Shown in pieces: positions 4,321 to 5,654 of a DNA stretch of 5,654 nt (positions within the stretch are counted from its first letter, which is position 1; the number at the start of each line of letters is the position of its first letter). The translations under genes and the position numbers were made by a program. The notes beneath the pieces are model-generated. The model was not told the origin of the DNA. It did no database searches and saw only the letters and a program-made list of their open reading frames with translations. The stretch is from Zoogloeaceae bacterium (GTDB lineage: Bacteria > Pseudomonadota > Gammaproteobacteria > Burkholderiales > Rhodocyclaceae). The stretch is from NCBI GenBank assembly GCA_031281985.1, contig JAITEO010000185.1:1-5654 (forward strand). The letters are read 5' to 3'.

Positions 4321-5628
4321 ATGCCGATTGGCGTGATCGAAGCGTTGGACGCGCAGGCCAGAGGCATTGCCCGCGAGAACGGCAAGGCCATTTTCATCGA
4401 CGACGCCTTGCCGGGCGAGACCGTGGAATACGCGAGCTATCGCAAGAAATCCAGTTACGAGCAGGCGCATCTCGTGCGCGTCCTTCATCCCATCTTTGCC
4501 AGAGTGACGCCGCGCTGCCCGCATTTTGGCGTCTGTGGCGGCTGCGCCATGCAGCATCTGGAATGCCGCGCGCAGGTTGCCGTCAAGCAGCGGGTATTGG
4601 AGGACTGTCTCTGGCATATCGGGCGCACCCGGCCGGAGGAACTGCTGCCGCCCATTCATGGCCCCGCCTGGGGCTATCGCCGCAAGGCGCGCCTGGGCGT
4701 GCGCAGGGTGCAGAAGAAAGGCGGCGTGCTGGTGGGGTTTCACGAACGGCGCAGCAGCTATATCGCCGACATCCAGACCTGTCCCATCCTGCATCCCGCC
4801 GCCTCCGCCCTGCTGTTGCCCCTGCGCGAACTGATCGACCAGCTTTCCCTGCGCGAACGCCTGCCGCAGGTGGAAGTCGCCGTGGGCGAACATTGCCTGG
4901 CGCTGGCGCTGCGGGTTCTGGAGTCGCCGACGGCGGCGGACGAGGCGTTGTTGCGCGCCTTTGCCGAGCGGCATCGCATCACGTTCTACCTGCAACCCGG
5001 CGGGCCGGACAGCATCGTTCGTTTTCATCCCCTGCCGGGAACGGAACTGGACTATCGTCTGCCGGAATTCGATCTGCAAATGCCGTTCCAGCCCACCGAT
5101 TTTACCCAGGTCAATCACGACATCAACCGCGTCCTGATTCGCCGCGCCCTGACGCTGCTTAACCCGCATCCCGGCGAAACGGTGGCCGATCTGTTCTGTG
5201 GACTGGGCAATTTCAGCCTGCCGATTGCCCGCGGGGGCGCGCGGGTAATCGGCATGGAGGGCAACGCCAAACTGATCGAACGCGCGCGCGCCGCCGCCGA
5301 ACAGAACGGCCTTGCGCCGCGCGTTCGTTTTGCCGTCGCCGACCTTTTTGCCGCGACGCCGGAATCCCTGCGCGCGCCGGGTCGCATCGACAAATACCTG
5401 ATAGACCCGCCCCGCGAAGGCGCGCTGGAAGTCATCAAGTCCCTGCCCGCCGCGCAGGAAGAAGGCGCTCCGGCGCGCATCGTCTATGTTTCCTGCAACC
5501 CCGCCACCCTGGCGCGCGACGCCGCCATCCTGGTGCAGCAGAAGTCCTATCGCTTCCTCTCGGCGGGCGTCATCAACATGTTTCCACACACCGCCCATAC
5601 CGAATCCATCGCCACCTTCAGCCCCTGA
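4321..5628 (+). CDS. rlmD: 23S rRNA (uracil-1939 C5)-methyltransferase RlmD
   Basis: RlmD (formerly RumA) methylates C5 of U1939 in 23S rRNA using SAM. The 435-residue length matches E. coli (433). An N-terminal TRAM-like RNA-binding domain covers about 1-56 ('GVIEALDAQARGIARENGKAIFI'). The [4Fe-4S] ligands are C66, C72 and C75 in 'CPHFGVCGGC' plus C154 in 'IQTCPIL'. The Rossmann methyltransferase domain has 'FTQVN' (261-265), SAM motif I 'DLFCGLGNFSLPIA' (290-303), acidic E313 in motif II, and 'DPPREG' (362-367). The catalytic nucleophile is C392 in 'SCNP', and the proton-abstracting Glu is E428 in 'HTESI'. All key residues are present, so it should be active. The paralogues RlmC and TrmA are less likely because of the TRAM domain, the length and the 'CPHFGVCGGC' form. 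ATG at 4321 follows GAGGA with six bases between. The 26 bases after the stop show no terminator, so the transcript may continue off-window. Confidence 0.95.
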   Translation: MPIGVIEALDAQARGIARENGKAIFIDDALPGETVEYASYRKKSSYEQAHLVRVLHPIFARVTPRCPHFGVCGGCAMQHLECRAQVAVKQRVLEDCLWHIGRTRPEELLPPIHGPAWGYRRKARLGVRRVQKKGGVLVGFHERRSSYIADIQTCPILHPAASALLLPLRELIDQLSLRERLPQVEVAVGEHCLALALRVLESPTAADEALLRAFAERHRITFYLQPGGPDSIVRFHPLPGTELDYRLPEFDLQMPFQPTDFTQVNHDINRVLIRRALTLLNPHPGETVADLFCGLGNFSLPIARGGARVIGMEGNAKLIERARAAAEQNGLAPRVRFAVADLFAATPESLRAPGRIDKYLIDPPREGALEVIKSLPAAQEEGAPARIVYVSCNPATLARDAAILVQQKSYRFLSAGVINMFPHTAHTESIATFSP

Positions 5629-5654
5629 TCCCTGCGGACAACGGGTGCAATTAA

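Noticed and set aside
4270..5598. 442-residue minus-strand open frame covering almost all of rlmD
   Set aside because: It is the antisense shadow of a high-GC gene. The Gln/Gly/Arg-rich product has no motif, while the plus-strand protein has every RlmD key residue.
5629..5654. Tail of the window after rlmD
   Set aside because: There are 26 bases with no hairpin, no gene start and no terminator that can be supported.

Overview
The window looks like an ordinary chromosomal stretch of a GC-rich proteobacterium, most likely a betaproteobacterium. The main clues are an Orn protein that keeps the E. coli active-site numbering exactly, an integral-membrane M48 (Ste24p-like) peptidase placed divergently beside orn, a c4-like diheme cytochrome, and an RlmD-type rRNA methyltransferase. 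The lineage is inferred from gene content and protein style, not from a search. I see no mobile element, CRISPR array, tRNA, rRNA or defence or biosynthetic cluster.

Layout, left to right. (1) Bases 1-1074, minus strand: an M48 membrane peptidase that starts with GTG and is cut by the left edge. (2) A short divergent promoter region leads into orn (oligoribonuclease, plus strand). Eighteen bases later comes a periplasmic diheme cytochrome c with a strong Shine-Dalgarno sequence, so these two are probably one operon. (3) A 141-base gap holds a perfect 15-bp inverted repeat followed by five T, and leads to a Bax inhibitor-1/YccA-type seven-helix membrane protein. (4) Bases 3226-3357 are a termination zone between convergent genes. 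It holds two near-identically built bidirectional terminators and, between them, an inverted repeat that can pair in two mutually exclusive ways. (5) Minus strand: a tiny Ala/Pro-rich lipoprotein with 36-bp internal repeats, an extended -10 promoter, a palindrome over its -35 region and a hairpin at the predicted 5' end of its mRNA. (6) Minus strand: a 159-residue conserved protein of unknown function. (7) Divergently from it, on the plus strand, a complete rlmD (23S rRNA m5U1939 methyltransferase) with its [4Fe-4S] cysteines, SAM motif and catalytic residues.

The genes do not form one pathway. They are housekeeping or envelope functions: RNA turnover (Orn), rRNA modification (RlmD), membrane proteolysis, electron transfer, and two envelope proteins. 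I did not find a convincing new biological system. The parts that housekeeping genes do not explain are the regulatory architecture around the small lipoprotein and the nested hairpins at 3247-3341.
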